Position numbers and translations under genes: made by a program. The notes under the pieces are model-generated. The model did no database searches and was not told the origin of the DNA. It saw only the letters and a list, made by a program, of their open reading frames with translations. From Nautilus pompilius (Eukaryota > Mollusca > Cephalopoda > Nautilida > Nautilidae): a stretch of 64,000 nt of DNA. The stretch is taken from NCBI GenBank assembly GCA_018389105.1, contig JACATO010000968.1, positions 1,204,501 through 1,268,500 on the forward strand. The letters run 5' to 3'. Below are positions 1-10,841 of this stretch, piece by piece (position 1 is the first letter of the stretch; each line of letters starts with the position of its first letter).

Positions 1-829
1 TTGTCTTTCCACATCGTTTGAACCACCCACACTCATCGTTCATGTTTTTTCTGAGTCTCACGTTTGTTAAATACCATAGTATCTTCCACAAGTATTGTCC
101 CCTTTCAGTCTGTATGCATGACCATTACTTATTCTTTTTCTTCATGCCGTTTGATCAGGCAAGACAACGAACATCCAATTTCAAGCTAAAACATAATATC
201 AATGTCACAACTTTCAACGATCGTCTGTTACTTGCTTACCAGAAGATAAAAAAAAAAAAAAAACGATACAGATTGACTCAGATCCTGTTTGTGAAACATT
301 TTGTCTGACAAGCATCACAAGCCAACATTAGAAATTAGAAAACTCCAATCCCCAAACCCCTTTTCAGTTCTGCATCAGCACAAATACGCTTCTAAATTAA
401 GGGACTGGGGAGCGTATAGATGTAGATCCTCTGTGGCGCTTATTATCAACATTTGCAGTAAACTGCAAAATAGGAGCAGAATTTTATTTTTTGTGGGAGG
501 AAGATATAATCAGAAAAAACTAGAACTGGGGAATCTTAGTGCTAAACTGGGAAATTTTAAGCTATGGAGAAAACCTGATTTGACATAAAACAATACTTTG
601 GAAATTGTGGGATTCTCTGTTTTTCCATAGACTTTTCTTATAGAGTAAAGTTCTTAAAGCTGAACCTGCAAAACGTTCCATAAAAACAAAATATGGAAAC
701 ATTGGCCACCATTTAGATATAGCAGGATTCTACATTTTCACATAAAACTGTACTCTTCCATAACATTATCATTTGTAAAGATAACAAAACTAATTTTCAG
801 TATTTTCTTTGCAGAAAACTTAAGCTTCT
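1..829. other. 3' flank or intron of the minus-strand gene, no gene seen
   Basis: Unique-looking AT-rich sequence with an A run near 248-263 and a G run near 881-886 just right of it. Two short plus-strand open frames (18-308 and 301-588) have no protein-like character and no flanking splice signals. If the candidate last exon at 1083-1105 is right, this stretch lies downstream of the gene's polyadenylation site; otherwise it is intron. Confidence 0.5.
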
Positions 830-835
830 TTTATT
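830..835 (-). terminator. candidate polyadenylation signal AATAAA
   Basis: The minus strand reads AGCAAATAAAAG here, a canonical AATAAA hexamer about 250 nt downstream of the candidate stop codon at 1083-1085. A T-rich tract follows on the minus strand near 785-810, as expected around a cleavage site. The hexamer is common in AT-rich DNA, so its position relative to the candidate last exon is the only real support. Confidence 0.3.
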
Positions 836-1082
836 TGCTCCATATTTTTGTGCTACAGAAAAGAGCAGAAGAAAAAAAGGGGGGGGTCAAACGGAAATCA
901 GTCAAAGTCAGTTATACCCACAGAGGGAAGACACCCAGTTTTTAACATCCCCAAAGTTAGACTTAACTCGCTAAGGAAACAGTTTCTTCCATCTAAAATC
1001 ATGTGCTTATTCTATTTTTGATACAAGACAAAAAAAGGAAAAAGGAAGCTGCTCATTTTTTTGGTTCATCTGGTTCACAAAC

Positions 1083-1105
1083 TCACTGAAGAGGAAGTCC
1101 AGAAG
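1083..1105 (-). CDS. candidate last coding exon segment (7 codons and stop)
   Basis: On the minus strand a pyrimidine-containing run ending TATTCTAACAG places an acceptor AG at 1107-1106. The upstream giant exon ends one base into a codon. Joining that G to this exon reads Ala-Ser-Gly-Leu-Pro-Leu-Gln and then TGA at 1085-1083, followed by about 250 nt to an AATAAA. The gene would then end here at roughly 960 residues. Against this, the other frame through the exon stays open for about 30 codons (reading LLDFLFSEFVNQMNQ), which would fit a different splice phase. It may also be ordinary intron, with the true next exon outside the window. RNA evidence would decide. Confidence 0.3.
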
Positions 1106-1576
1106 CTGTTAGAATATAGAATAAGCACCGGTTTCAGAACAGTGCCCAGAGAGGAGAATTTTATGTGGATGTGGATATAGAGAAATGAAAATAACAAACA
1201 TAACAACATAAGGTTGATGCTAAGGTACTGATGTTCCATACATGCCCTGAATAGAGTTTTAATTATAATAAAACTGCTTTAATCTTAAAATCAATAAGAA
1301 ACCATATCATCCCCCCCACCAAATCCCTGTGTGGCTATCATCCATTGGATCAGATGGGTGAGCATAAAATTAATGCCAACCACAAAAATGTGAAAGTGGC
1401 AAAGGCACTGACTGAATGAAAATCAATACTAGATAACATTTCTTTGATCAGTTCAGCCACAATTGAGTAAAATATGACTTCTGTCCAGAATTGAAAAGCA
1501 GAAACTGGATCCACATCTCTACTAGAAAAATTAAATTCCCATCTTAACCTCTGTAAGTCAATAAAAACATACTTAC
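1106..1576 (-). other. intron downstream of the giant exon
   Basis: It starts with a strong donor GTAAGT at 1576-1571 on the minus strand directly after the giant exon. It would end at the acceptor at 1107-1106 if the candidate last exon is correct. The frame of the giant exon runs on through this sequence to a stop near 1350, but those 75 residues are low-complexity hydrophobic sequence and look like intron read-through. Confidence 0.6.
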
Positions 1577-4292
1577 CAATCAGAGAACTGTGGGCAAAAC
1601 GTAAAGCATCCATTATGACACTTTCCACTGCATAATTGCTCTGGTAACCACCCCTCGGAGGATTTCGGTTCAGAAAGTTCTGAAGCAGTCTCTCAAACTC
1701 ACTGGGCAGATGCTGAATGAGCTGATAGTGTATAGACTGTGAGTTGAAGTTCATGTAGGTGATCATTAAATCTCGGAGAAGCGGAAACAAAGGGTGGGAA
1801 CGATAGGCACTTGATTTATCCATGATTAGATGTTCAATAAATGCTTCTTGAGAAGACAAGATGGGTGGACGGTGGGAGAGTTTACAATTCGTTGAAACTA
1901 TCGGACAGTTTGATTCTGATGGATGAGGAAATTGCATAGGTTGGACCCCAATGCTGGGAATCTTTGCCTGTGACATCTGTTGCGAAATTTGGTTTAAAGT
2001 TTGTGGAGCCTGGCCCACAGGTCGAGACCAGCCATGAGGGCGGATTTGCATAACATTACCATTAATTGACATCTGTTGTTGCTGCTGAGGTGTAACAACA
2101 TGATTTCTATTTATGTCAGCCACCCCAGGTCTGTTCCTAATTTCCATCATATTGCTGGACAGGTTGTGATCAGAAAGGTTATGTGACATGTTGGTTTGAA
2201 TACAATGTGGTGATGGTTGTCGAATGGCAGGACGTGCACACATAAAGCGTGAATTTGGCTGTGTAGCCACATTCATTTGATATGCTTGCCAAGACTGTGG
2301 TGAGTTGTTTGTCAGGGTTAAACTGTTTCCACAGTGACTGTTCTGTGAGTATTGATTGTTCACACTAAAATCCAGATTGTCTTGTTCCTGCTTAAAAGGT
2401 TTTGCCATGTGTTGTGCATGCTGCATGCCTGAATATACACAATTATGGACAGAATGCAAAGTTTCTGACGTTTTTTGGATACAACCTCCTTGGTAAAAAG
2501 GTGTTTGAGACATGGATGGCACCATGGCTGAACTGTAACTGTTATACGCTACATCTGCTGATTGCTGGGCATTTGTGGGCACAGAATAAGATGGACCAAC
2601 TGGAACACAGTTTGTTGCTGGTATAGAAGCTGCATGGAAATCCTGTACATAATTAGTGCCACCACCTTGAGGTGAGTTTTGGTTGTGTTTGACATTTACC
2701 ACTTCCTTTCCAAAGTTTGTTGGAAATTCAAGAGATGCTGAGGGATTTTCCAAACCGGACTGACCCAGAACAGGACCTGGCAACTGGTTACCCTGGATGA
2801 AGTCATCATAAGGATTTATTGTTGCTTGCCCATTATTACTGGGTATGATGTAAGGTGCTACTTCCGATTTAACACTAGGCGTAAGTCGAGGAAGGATTTT
2901 AGATTGAACAGATTTCTGGGAACAGTCTGACACGCTAACAGTGGTATTAAAACCATACTGTGTTTGTGACATACTTTGTGATGAATTCTGATTACAATGC
3001 GATGAGAGATTCCTGTTATGAACATCTAGTGGAGAAGGCATCATAGGTTCCTTCTTGATGGCTCTTTGTTCAGGAAGATCAGTTCGTGAATACATCCCCT
3101 GTGAAGACATTTCTGTTTTAATTACAAGATTATCTTTCGAGGAAAGCATATCAGAGCTTTGGCATAATGATGATGCAGAACTATAGCTTTTCACACTACA
3201 AGAGTCTCCAGAAAAGTAACCTTGATCTAATGGAGATTCCAATGTCCTTCCTGGGTGTTTCTGGTTGGCCAGAAGTTGCTGTTCATCAAATTTAACAATG
3301 CCTCTTTGAGAATTTGTCATGGTCTTTCCTGGTTGGTGCAAACAGCCAGAATGAGAAAGTTTGCTATTCAGCATCTGACCATTGTTACCTCCAAATTTCA
3401 GTTGTTGCATATTTTGAACATTGACAACTGGTGGAGATGGGCGACCGAATTTCTTCTGTGGCTGAACATTGCATGGATTGTGGTGGTAAATATTTGAAGG
3501 CTTTCCTGACATTGTTGGACATGTGTTTTGTTTTGTGGAACCATTTCCCATGGGATGATATTTATTTAGGTTAGAATTTGGCAAACTAGGTGGACACTGT
3601 GAAAAAGTGACTGACCGTGTTAGACTGGTTTCCGACTGAGAACAGTTAAGATGGTTGGTGTTGCTACAGCAGCATTTCTGTGGAACTGATGACTGAGAAT
3701 GAAGACAGGTGTTCTGCTGTCCTCTTACCTGACTTGGATCCATGTAGTGTCTACTATGTACATTCGACGGCACTGACATTTGATTTGGAGTAGTCTGAGG
3801 TACTTTGAAACCTTGATGCAATGTGCAGGGCGGGGACATGCTTTGCATTTTGGAAAACAAAGTCTGTGTTTGTAAACCAGAATGCATTTGTTTTCCAGCT
3901 GTATGACATATAGGGGGCGGAATGTTGTTGAATTCCTGGCTAGCAACTCTAGGGGGCACAGGTTTGCTCCCCGGATGATCCAAGACCCCTACTTTTGTAT
4001 GGGAGGCAGGCTCCATTGCAGAACTATAGTATGAATCCTGACTTTGTACATTTATCATCTGGGAGGTTTGGTCCATCATGAAGTCAATCAGATCAATGTC
4101 CATGCTATCCTTGATGCCCATATCTTCACAAATCTCCTCCAGCAGTTCATTAGGCAGCCGCTCATCATCCATCTCTTCTGGAACTGGTGAGGCTGGTGTT
4201 GTTGGCGAACTGAGAGCATCCAGCCCTGATGCAGAGGCAGAGGTGACACTGGATGTAGATGGGCTTGGTGGTACATCTCTGTATTCCATTAA
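1577..4292 (-). CDS. giant coding exon of a Ser/Gln/Asn-rich putative transcriptional regulator
   Basis: A minus-strand exon of 2716 nt with a good acceptor (pyrimidine run ending TTATTATAG, AG at 4294-4293) and donor GTAAGT at 1576-1571. It enters in phase 0 as Leu-Met-Glu and leaves in phase 1. Numbered from the Met at 4289, it encodes 904 residues. In order these are a Ser/Thr/Pro-rich start (8-37), an acidic hydrophobic block (38-74, including ELLEEICEDMGI), a long Ser/Gln/Asn/Pro/His/Cys-rich disordered region (75-805) with Q5 at 735-739, and an ordered-looking C-terminal block (811-904) containing SHPLFPLLRDL. Motifs of the SUMO type occur at 390-393 (IKTE), 411-414 (IKKE), 473-476 (VKSE) and 632-635 (FKQE). 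This composition is typical of nuclear co-regulators. The C-terminal block resembles the MEINOX region of MEIS/PKNOX proteins in motif and length. I do not recognise an orthologue. The Met at 4289 has a weak context, so the start is probably in the exon at 43935. Confidence 0.9.
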
Positions 4293-7200
4293 CTATAATA
4301 AAAGAAAAAAGTAAGTCTGCAAAAGTGTAAATTTTAGTAATCATACTGAAATAAAAAAATCAATTATTTACATAAATTTTATTTTTTACATTTAGTTTTC
4401 TATCTTAAAAAAAAAAACTGAAGTTTTTCAGAAAGTTTCTGAACATAAATAGTTTGTTTTTTTTAAAAAAATATTCACACCAATGTTACTCTTACCGTTT
4501 TTAAAATCATGGCATTTAAAATACTAACTAATCTGAAAACATTGAGGTAAATTTTAAAAGTTGTTGAATGAGGGAGAATTTTATCCAGTTCGCATGATAC
4601 TTTTTAAAACTAAATGTGAAAAAAAGTTTTCTTTATTCAAAATAAAATCCTGACAATGTGTTTGATGATTTCAGCTATGGTGCCTGCCAACAAACCAAAG
4701 AAATTTCATAGGCATGGCATAATTTGTCTATAATTTTTTAACCAATTTATATAAGAATCTAAGCCTAGCAACTGATAACACACACACACACACACGCAGA
4801 CAAGACACTTAACACTTAATAGAAGTGGAAAAAGATATATCCATATAAATATTTGTACAATGATTAGTAAGTGCATTTTTTAAATGCCGATTCTCCTTAT
4901 TTCAATTATCTTGCCTTGACAAAGCCTTCCAAGTAGCCAACAAGGCACAAATAGTAAAAATATTTGTAGACATTTAATTAAGAATACCTTTTATAAAATC
5001 TATGGCATACCACTGATGTATTAAAAGAAAAGAATGAAATAAATTTGAAATTCTTTTCTTTTTTAAAATTTGTACTGATGAAAAGAATCATTTTTCTTCC
5101 CTTCTGCTAAAAAAAAGTGTTAAAATAATAAATTCATTAAAAAGAAAAAATCAAATTACTTGTTTTGTTAAGAATCAAGTGCTAAGGAAATCTATCGAGT
5201 GTATCTGGCCTTAAATGCTTGACACATTCTCTTTTATTAATATTGGTAGGCAAATAACATTTCTGAGGTTATGCTAACATGGGATTGACAAATCAGTATT
5301 CTCAAGAAATTTCCAAACAAAAGTCCCAGTCTTATGGATTATCCTTCAGCTATCATCCACAATATTTATAAAAACTGAAATAAAAAGTCATGTCGTCAGA
5401 CATTTCTCTGAGTGAAAGACAGATATCATAAATAATAGAGCAAATATGTAGTTATTCATATATAGTGGAAATTGTATGCACATTCTAAAATGAATTCTAA
5501 AATTCTCTCTTCTTTTCCATTGACAATTTAAATCCCCATTCTCGACAGGGAAGAAATATAAAATTAAATGTCATAAATATTTAGTAAAAAACATACTAAG
5601 CTCTCAGTTTATTTACATATTTTAACAGTTGACAAATTTTTGACAGAATTAACTTATTAATAATACAGCAACTTTTATTTCTCATAAAACATTTAAAATA
5701 ATTCTGATCAACTTCGGAAGTCCCCAAAGATAACTCTTAGCCATTGGTATTTTATGGTACTTATATTTAACTAGAGCATTGTATTAACACATTAGTATTA
5801 CTTTTTTTTATTTATCATATATACCTTAGCTACTGTGAATCAGGTACTTGACAACTAAAACAGGAACTTCCACTATTCTGAGTGTTGGGAACATACCAGA
5901 TACCCACTAGAATGAAAGATATCTACCAATGAGTAATTCCATCATTGCTGCTGCCTTGCAGCCAGTAGTTCTGTTGAACAAATGCTAGAGGAGAAAACCC
6001 TGACATTAAATCCTCTAAGGAAAAAGCATTAAGTGATAGCTCTGCCCTCCAGCCATGCCATTTTCAAATGTCTTGGTCGTGCAAGTCTTTGGTCTCAATC
6101 TATGTTGCCAAAAGAAGGCGGGGAGCTTTGGTTTGAAGCCAAGCCTCTGTCCCCTCCTCATTATCTACATGACTAAACCTTCACTTGTAGGCCTATGTAT
6201 GATAGTCATTTTCATCAGTATGGAGGACAGTTTACCAGCACCATTCCAGCTGTGTGGCTGCACTATTTATGGCAAAAAAAAATCACACTTGAAAATCTAA
6301 TGTTTTAGACTCATGACACTGGCACAAGACAACCAACGTAACTGAACTGCTTTGGGATGGCCAGCTGCCTATACCCTAAATGTTTAAGCTCTGACCCTAA
6401 TCATGAATAAAGCAGAGAGTTAGCTTGGGTCATCCACCATCACCTCAATAGTACTGACTGAACTAAATTAAAAAACCCACATTTCAGAGAAACCATCATC
6501 AAGACCTGAGAAAGTGTTCTGGGGAGCAAAGATGTTAATTAAATTGCAATAGCTGCTTTTATTTATTTTTAACGCTATATCTCAATTAGACGTCAAATTT
6601 TTGGAACATTTCAACACTGAACCCTGCATCTTTTTTTTTTCTTCTGTTAGTTGCAACAAAATTGAATAGGTTCCAGACCAACTCAGGCCACTTCAACCAC
6701 CCATCAAAAATCATCACCACCAGGACTAACCCTCCCTCGGTGAAGATGACAGGGAGGGGTTGTTGAAGCGTGGGGTCATTATTAGTAAGTTTTTGCTGCT
6801 ACTACTTTGGTGATGGGTAAACAGCCAAACTAATTCTCTAATTTTTGTGAATAGCACAACACTAGTAACATTCTGTGTCTGCACAAAACATTTAAAGTTC
6901 ATTACTAAATAGCCTCATTGAGTATCATAGGAAATCAATCATTAAACAACTGTATCTATTATCAATTATCTAAATATCAAATTAACACAAAAATAAAATG
7001 GATAGCCCCCAAAACAGTATGCAAATATTAAACCAAAATACTTTGTTCTATGGCAGGAAATAAACAGTGCTATAGAAATAAAGCCTAACCACCCCAAAAC
7101 ACAACTACCTGGGCCTGAGCCCACTAATGGAAAGAGGCCAACAACTGTATATACATTTCCGGTCTCTCTGACATTTAAAAACAAAAATCAAGGAATTACC

Positions 7201-8205
7201 CACTCTTTGTCACTGTTAAGCTCCAAAATTCAAACCTTTTCTATCTAATTCAATTATCCAATTAAAGTCGGTGCGAACAGACTGTCTTTGATTGCCCCAG
7301 CGTGTGTGGTATTAAAAAAAAAAAAGGCTAAATGCTTGTATTATTTAATTTTATAGCAATAGATGTGTGCTAAAAAGCCTCTGATTCTGTTGTGTCTTGA
7401 GTATAATCTTTACCCCCCCACCAACCTTTCATAGATATGCTGCTGATTCTTTTCCTGGTTTACATTTCTTGCTGTATCAGGTGAGTGTAAAGTTAATTCC
7501 TGCAGTCATGGTGGTGCGCGTACAAGAAGTCATCAGTGAAGCTTTCACAGAGTTATCCGCTAGGTGGCGCTACTTCCACAGATTTAGGTGGGCATTCTGG
7601 TTGTGGCATGTTGTTCATAATTTGTCCGTCCCAGTTGGAATTGACCTATCCTTCTTTCTCCTGTATTTTTCATTTTATTTTCAATTGATTCAACCCCTAA
7701 CAACTATTTCCATGTTTTAACATTAAGACAAAACATTAGACAACAATAGCTGCTCTACTGCTGTTAAAAATACAACTGTGCATTTGCCAATGTCAAAAAT
7801 AGCATGCTAAATCTTTAACATACATAGCAATGCTCAAATTTATTTGATTGCAATATTTATTCAAATAAATGTCCAACCTGAAGAGTTACACCCAATTTCA
7901 GCCATCACAATTGGTTTAAGAGAAGTGATTTCATCAAAAGAACCTGGAATAATTTGCCCTTCCCTCCACACGTTTTTGTTGTTGTCAGAATGGTACACTG
8001 CTAACTGCTCGATATTCCAGCTTCGAGCCAGCAAAGGCAGACTGAAAGCCTCAATTTCAGTAGCAGAGAACCTACTGGAACAATATGGAAGTTGTTCAAA
8101 GGTGTTCTGGTTCATAGTTGAAGGACACTTCAGTAAATACCACTGGAAAATTTTTGTTCAAACAAGGAAAAGGCCTACATAAAAAAAAAAAAAAGATGAT
8201 TTGAT
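4293..8205. other. intron, first part (right of the giant exon)
   Basis: AT-rich intron. It holds a CA microsatellite (4778-4795) and a GC-richer patch at about 5900-6780 that may be an old unrecognised repeat. From 7844 to 8182 both strands are open (112 codons plus, 84 codons minus), without a recognisable family. No convincing exon was found. Confidence 0.5.
4778..4795. repeat. (AC)n microsatellite
   Basis: Uninterrupted AC dinucleotides within the intron. Confidence 0.9.
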
Positions 8206-8209
8206 ACTC

Positions 8210-8280
8210 AGTACAGGCCAGTCTGCCAGGAATCAAACCTGTAACTGCTGCTATGATGTGCAAACTTACCTACCTACCTG
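8210..8280 (-). repeat. tRNA-derived SINE fragment (minus)
   Basis: The minus strand contains GGTTTGATTCC at 8239-8229, a near-perfect RNA polymerase III box B. A less convincing box A-like stretch lies about 35-45 nt upstream. The same box B string occurs at 21329-21319. No tail or target duplication is evident, so only the head is claimed. Confidence 0.45.
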
Positions 8281-8598
8281 CACTTTTTGCATTACCAGTT
8301 ATGGTTATTTTTAGATTACTATCCAGAAAAAATTTAAAGAGAGATCTTGAAAAAGTCCAATCAATAAAATAATGGACAAATCAAGCTGACAAAAATTATA
8401 CATACAACTATAGTAACTATCAATATTATATACATAGCATATATATAATGTATAAAATCTACACATTTAAAAATTGTATTACTAACTTCTAATTTTAGGA
8501 TAAGATTTTATACTTCCTACATCATGCTGTATGAATACAGAAATAGGTTTCCTTACATTTAGTTAGTTAGTTAGCCTTTAAATGTCCTATTTTATGGT

Positions 8599-8602
<4 letters not shown>

Positions 8603-8639
<37 letters not shown>
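8603..8639. repeat. (TA)n microsatellite
   Basis: About 18 uninterrupted TA units in the intron. Confidence 0.95.
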
Positions 8640-8641
<2 letters not shown>

Positions 8642-8659
8642 TCAATGCTTTGAGTGTTT

Positions 8660-9838
8660 ATTGAAATATTAAAGATCTTTTCTACAATTAAATGCTATAC
8701 CATCAATTTAAAAATACAATATTGACATTCTCCAGCATTTTTAATACTCAGCAGCAGAAAACAGGGCCAGCATGAGGTGTTAGTTCTGCCCAAGACTAGT
8801 TAATATGATGCTCTCCTTTAGCCACAATAAAAAAGTTCCTGTTCACTTTCATTACTATTGCATGCAGGTGCACTTAGCTCTGTTAATAGTTTTCCTCTCT
8901 TAAATGTCCTAGGCCTCTTTACTCAGTTCTAGTTCTTTCTTAGCCTTTTACTCTTGATATTCAGCAATCTGACAGTCATTTATGTCCTAGCATCATTACT
9001 ATCAATCTGCATCAATCAACTAAAATGAGTTGCCATCTTTACACAAAGTTTATCACTCACATGTACCCTGAGAGATGTGCAAAAGCTCCCCATTAGAAAA
9101 GACAAATGGAAACTGACAGAATTCTGTGAGAGAGAAATATTCTTCATCAAATGAACTGATGAGATCACTGACTAAAACTGGAAATGTCACCTGCTGTCAG
9201 AATCTTTGATCTGAGTGATTGTCTGCTTGTTGCAATGCACAGGCAGGTTTTACTGGCTGCCTGGTTGCACAAGCAAAGCAACATTTTCATCCCTAGGTTA
9301 GACGTTATTGCAGAATCAACAGAATCATTCTTATACTCAATTTAAAAAATAATATGGATTCTTCAACATAATAATAATAAATGATGATTAAATGCAATAA
9401 CTTGAAACTCATAAAATTTGCTGCCCCAGGCAGCAAAGATCATCTGTTCAGTTGCTCTACCTGGGAGAGAACAAGAGCGATGGTTAAGAGTATGATATTG
9501 CAAAAATATGGTTAGGACTTCACTTAATAAAAATGTTATTTTTCTTAAAATATATTTAAAAAATAAATGTAGATGGGAATTTTGAATATTTGAGTAAAAT
9601 GTATCTTGTGATTAATGTAGTACTTTTTTTTTTTTTACCTTAAAGAGTGGCCAACTCCTTATTTGTTAATCTTGTTTATCTAAATTAATATTCCTGGATG
9701 TTTATTTAAATAAATATGCTAGTTATAATAGTAATAGTAATAATAACCTGAAGCCACTCATGTTCTTATACTTAAAATATAAGGGTTCTCACTAATTTCA
9801 TTAATTACATTGGGTGAAAATTTTGAAGCATAACAGTA
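8660..9838. other. intron, no gene seen
   Basis: AT-rich sequence. A stretch near 9420-9480 has a faint minus-strand tRNA-like box A (CCAGGTAGAGCAACTG), too weak to call. Nothing else was seen. Confidence 0.5.
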
Positions 9839-9839
9839 C

Positions 9840-10490
9840 CAAGGGAGGACAAAACAGGAGAAAATAGATGATGTCAACACAGAATGGGTAATAAATTTAA
9901 ATATCTTGGATCAATGATTCTGGAAAATGGAGGCATTGAAACAGAAATTAAAAACCAAATAGAGTCGGCATGGGCAAACTGGAGAAAGTGCAGTGGAGCT
10001 GTGCGTGATCGAAGGACGCCAAGCAGATTGAAAGTAATGATATACAGGACAATAGTGAGACCAGCACTGACTTACAACATGAAAACATGGCCAATATCAA
10101 CAAAGGAAGAAGAGAGGTTCAATGCAAAAGAGAGGAGTATGTTGCGGCAGATGTAAGGAGTGACAAGAAAAAACAAGATCAGAAACAGTTATATAACAAA
10201 GACCATGAAGGAGAAATATCAAAAAAGGTGATGGAGAAATGGCTAAAGTGGGTTGGACATTTACAGAGGAGAGATGAAGAGCAAGCATCCAATGAAAAAA
10301 GTGATGATGATGGCAATACCAAGGAGGAGGAGAGGCAGACCAAAAATGAGGTAGAAAGATGAACATGCAATGTATGAGACTGGAGGAAAAAGATGTGATG
10401 GATAAAAGAGAGGCAGGCAAGAGTGATGGTCCATTGTGGTAACCACAAATAGGGAGAAGCTGTGGAAAAAGAGGAATCCCCCAGAGAAGG
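9840..10490 (+). mobile_element. degraded non-LTR retrotransposon (LINE), C-terminal end of the reverse-transcriptase ORF
   Basis: From about 9895 the plus strand reads NKFKYLGSMILENGG, then WANWRKCSGAVRDRR, RLKVMIYRTIVRPALTY and KERSMLRQM. This is the characteristic order of the segment downstream of the polymerase domain in LINE ORF2 proteins (KYLGS, W..WR..S, R...KLK...Y...VRP...YG..TW, MLRW). A TAA at 10154-10156 interrupts the frame, which continues as GVTRKNKIRNSYI. The homologous reading then moves to another frame (ISKKVMEKWLKWVGHLQRRDEE, about 10218-10290), so there is at least one stop and one frameshift. Upstream, a third frame reads QEKIDDVN before KYLGS, suggesting another shift near 9890. 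The catalytic YADD region is absent. It is a 5'-truncated dead copy, and the clade cannot be fixed by eye. Confidence 0.85.
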
Positions 10491-10747
10491 GTAAACAAAA
10501 GAATCTAGTCTATATTATAAAAAAGTTTATTTTCATCAAGTTTGAAAGTATAGATACAAAAACTAGGTAAGTCTAATTAACAAAAATTGAAATTGATTTA
10601 TTTTGGACAAGTTGACATATCAAACTGAAATCTTTTTTTTTTATTTGTTGACCGAACATACATTAAAAAAAAAAAAAAAAGACATAATGCATCAGATGTT
10701 TTCAGAATCTTGCTTTAGTTGATAAAAATATTACTGGTATGGATCCT

Positions 10748-10772
10748 GTCTCTCTCTCTCTCTCTCTCTCTC

Positions 10773-10813
<41 letters not shown>

Positions 10814-10841
10814 TGAGAGTGTGTGAGAGAGAGAGAGAGAA
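10748..10841. repeat. compound (TC)n(TG)n(GA)n microsatellite
   Basis: TC units from 10748, TG units from about 10778 to 10812, then GA units to 10840. Frames through it encode only Cys-Val, His-Thr or Arg-Glu dipeptide repeats. Confidence 0.95.

Noticed and set aside
1350-1576. Extension of the giant exon's frame to a stop at about 1350
   Set aside because: It follows a perfect GTAAGT donor and reads as low-complexity hydrophobic sequence, so it is intron read-through.
4078-4314. Plus-strand frame opposite the start of the giant exon
   Set aside because: It is a Ser-rich shadow of the coding strand.
10097-10498. 133-codon minus-strand frame
   Set aside because: It is antisense to the LINE ORF2 fragment, whose plus-strand motifs are clear.
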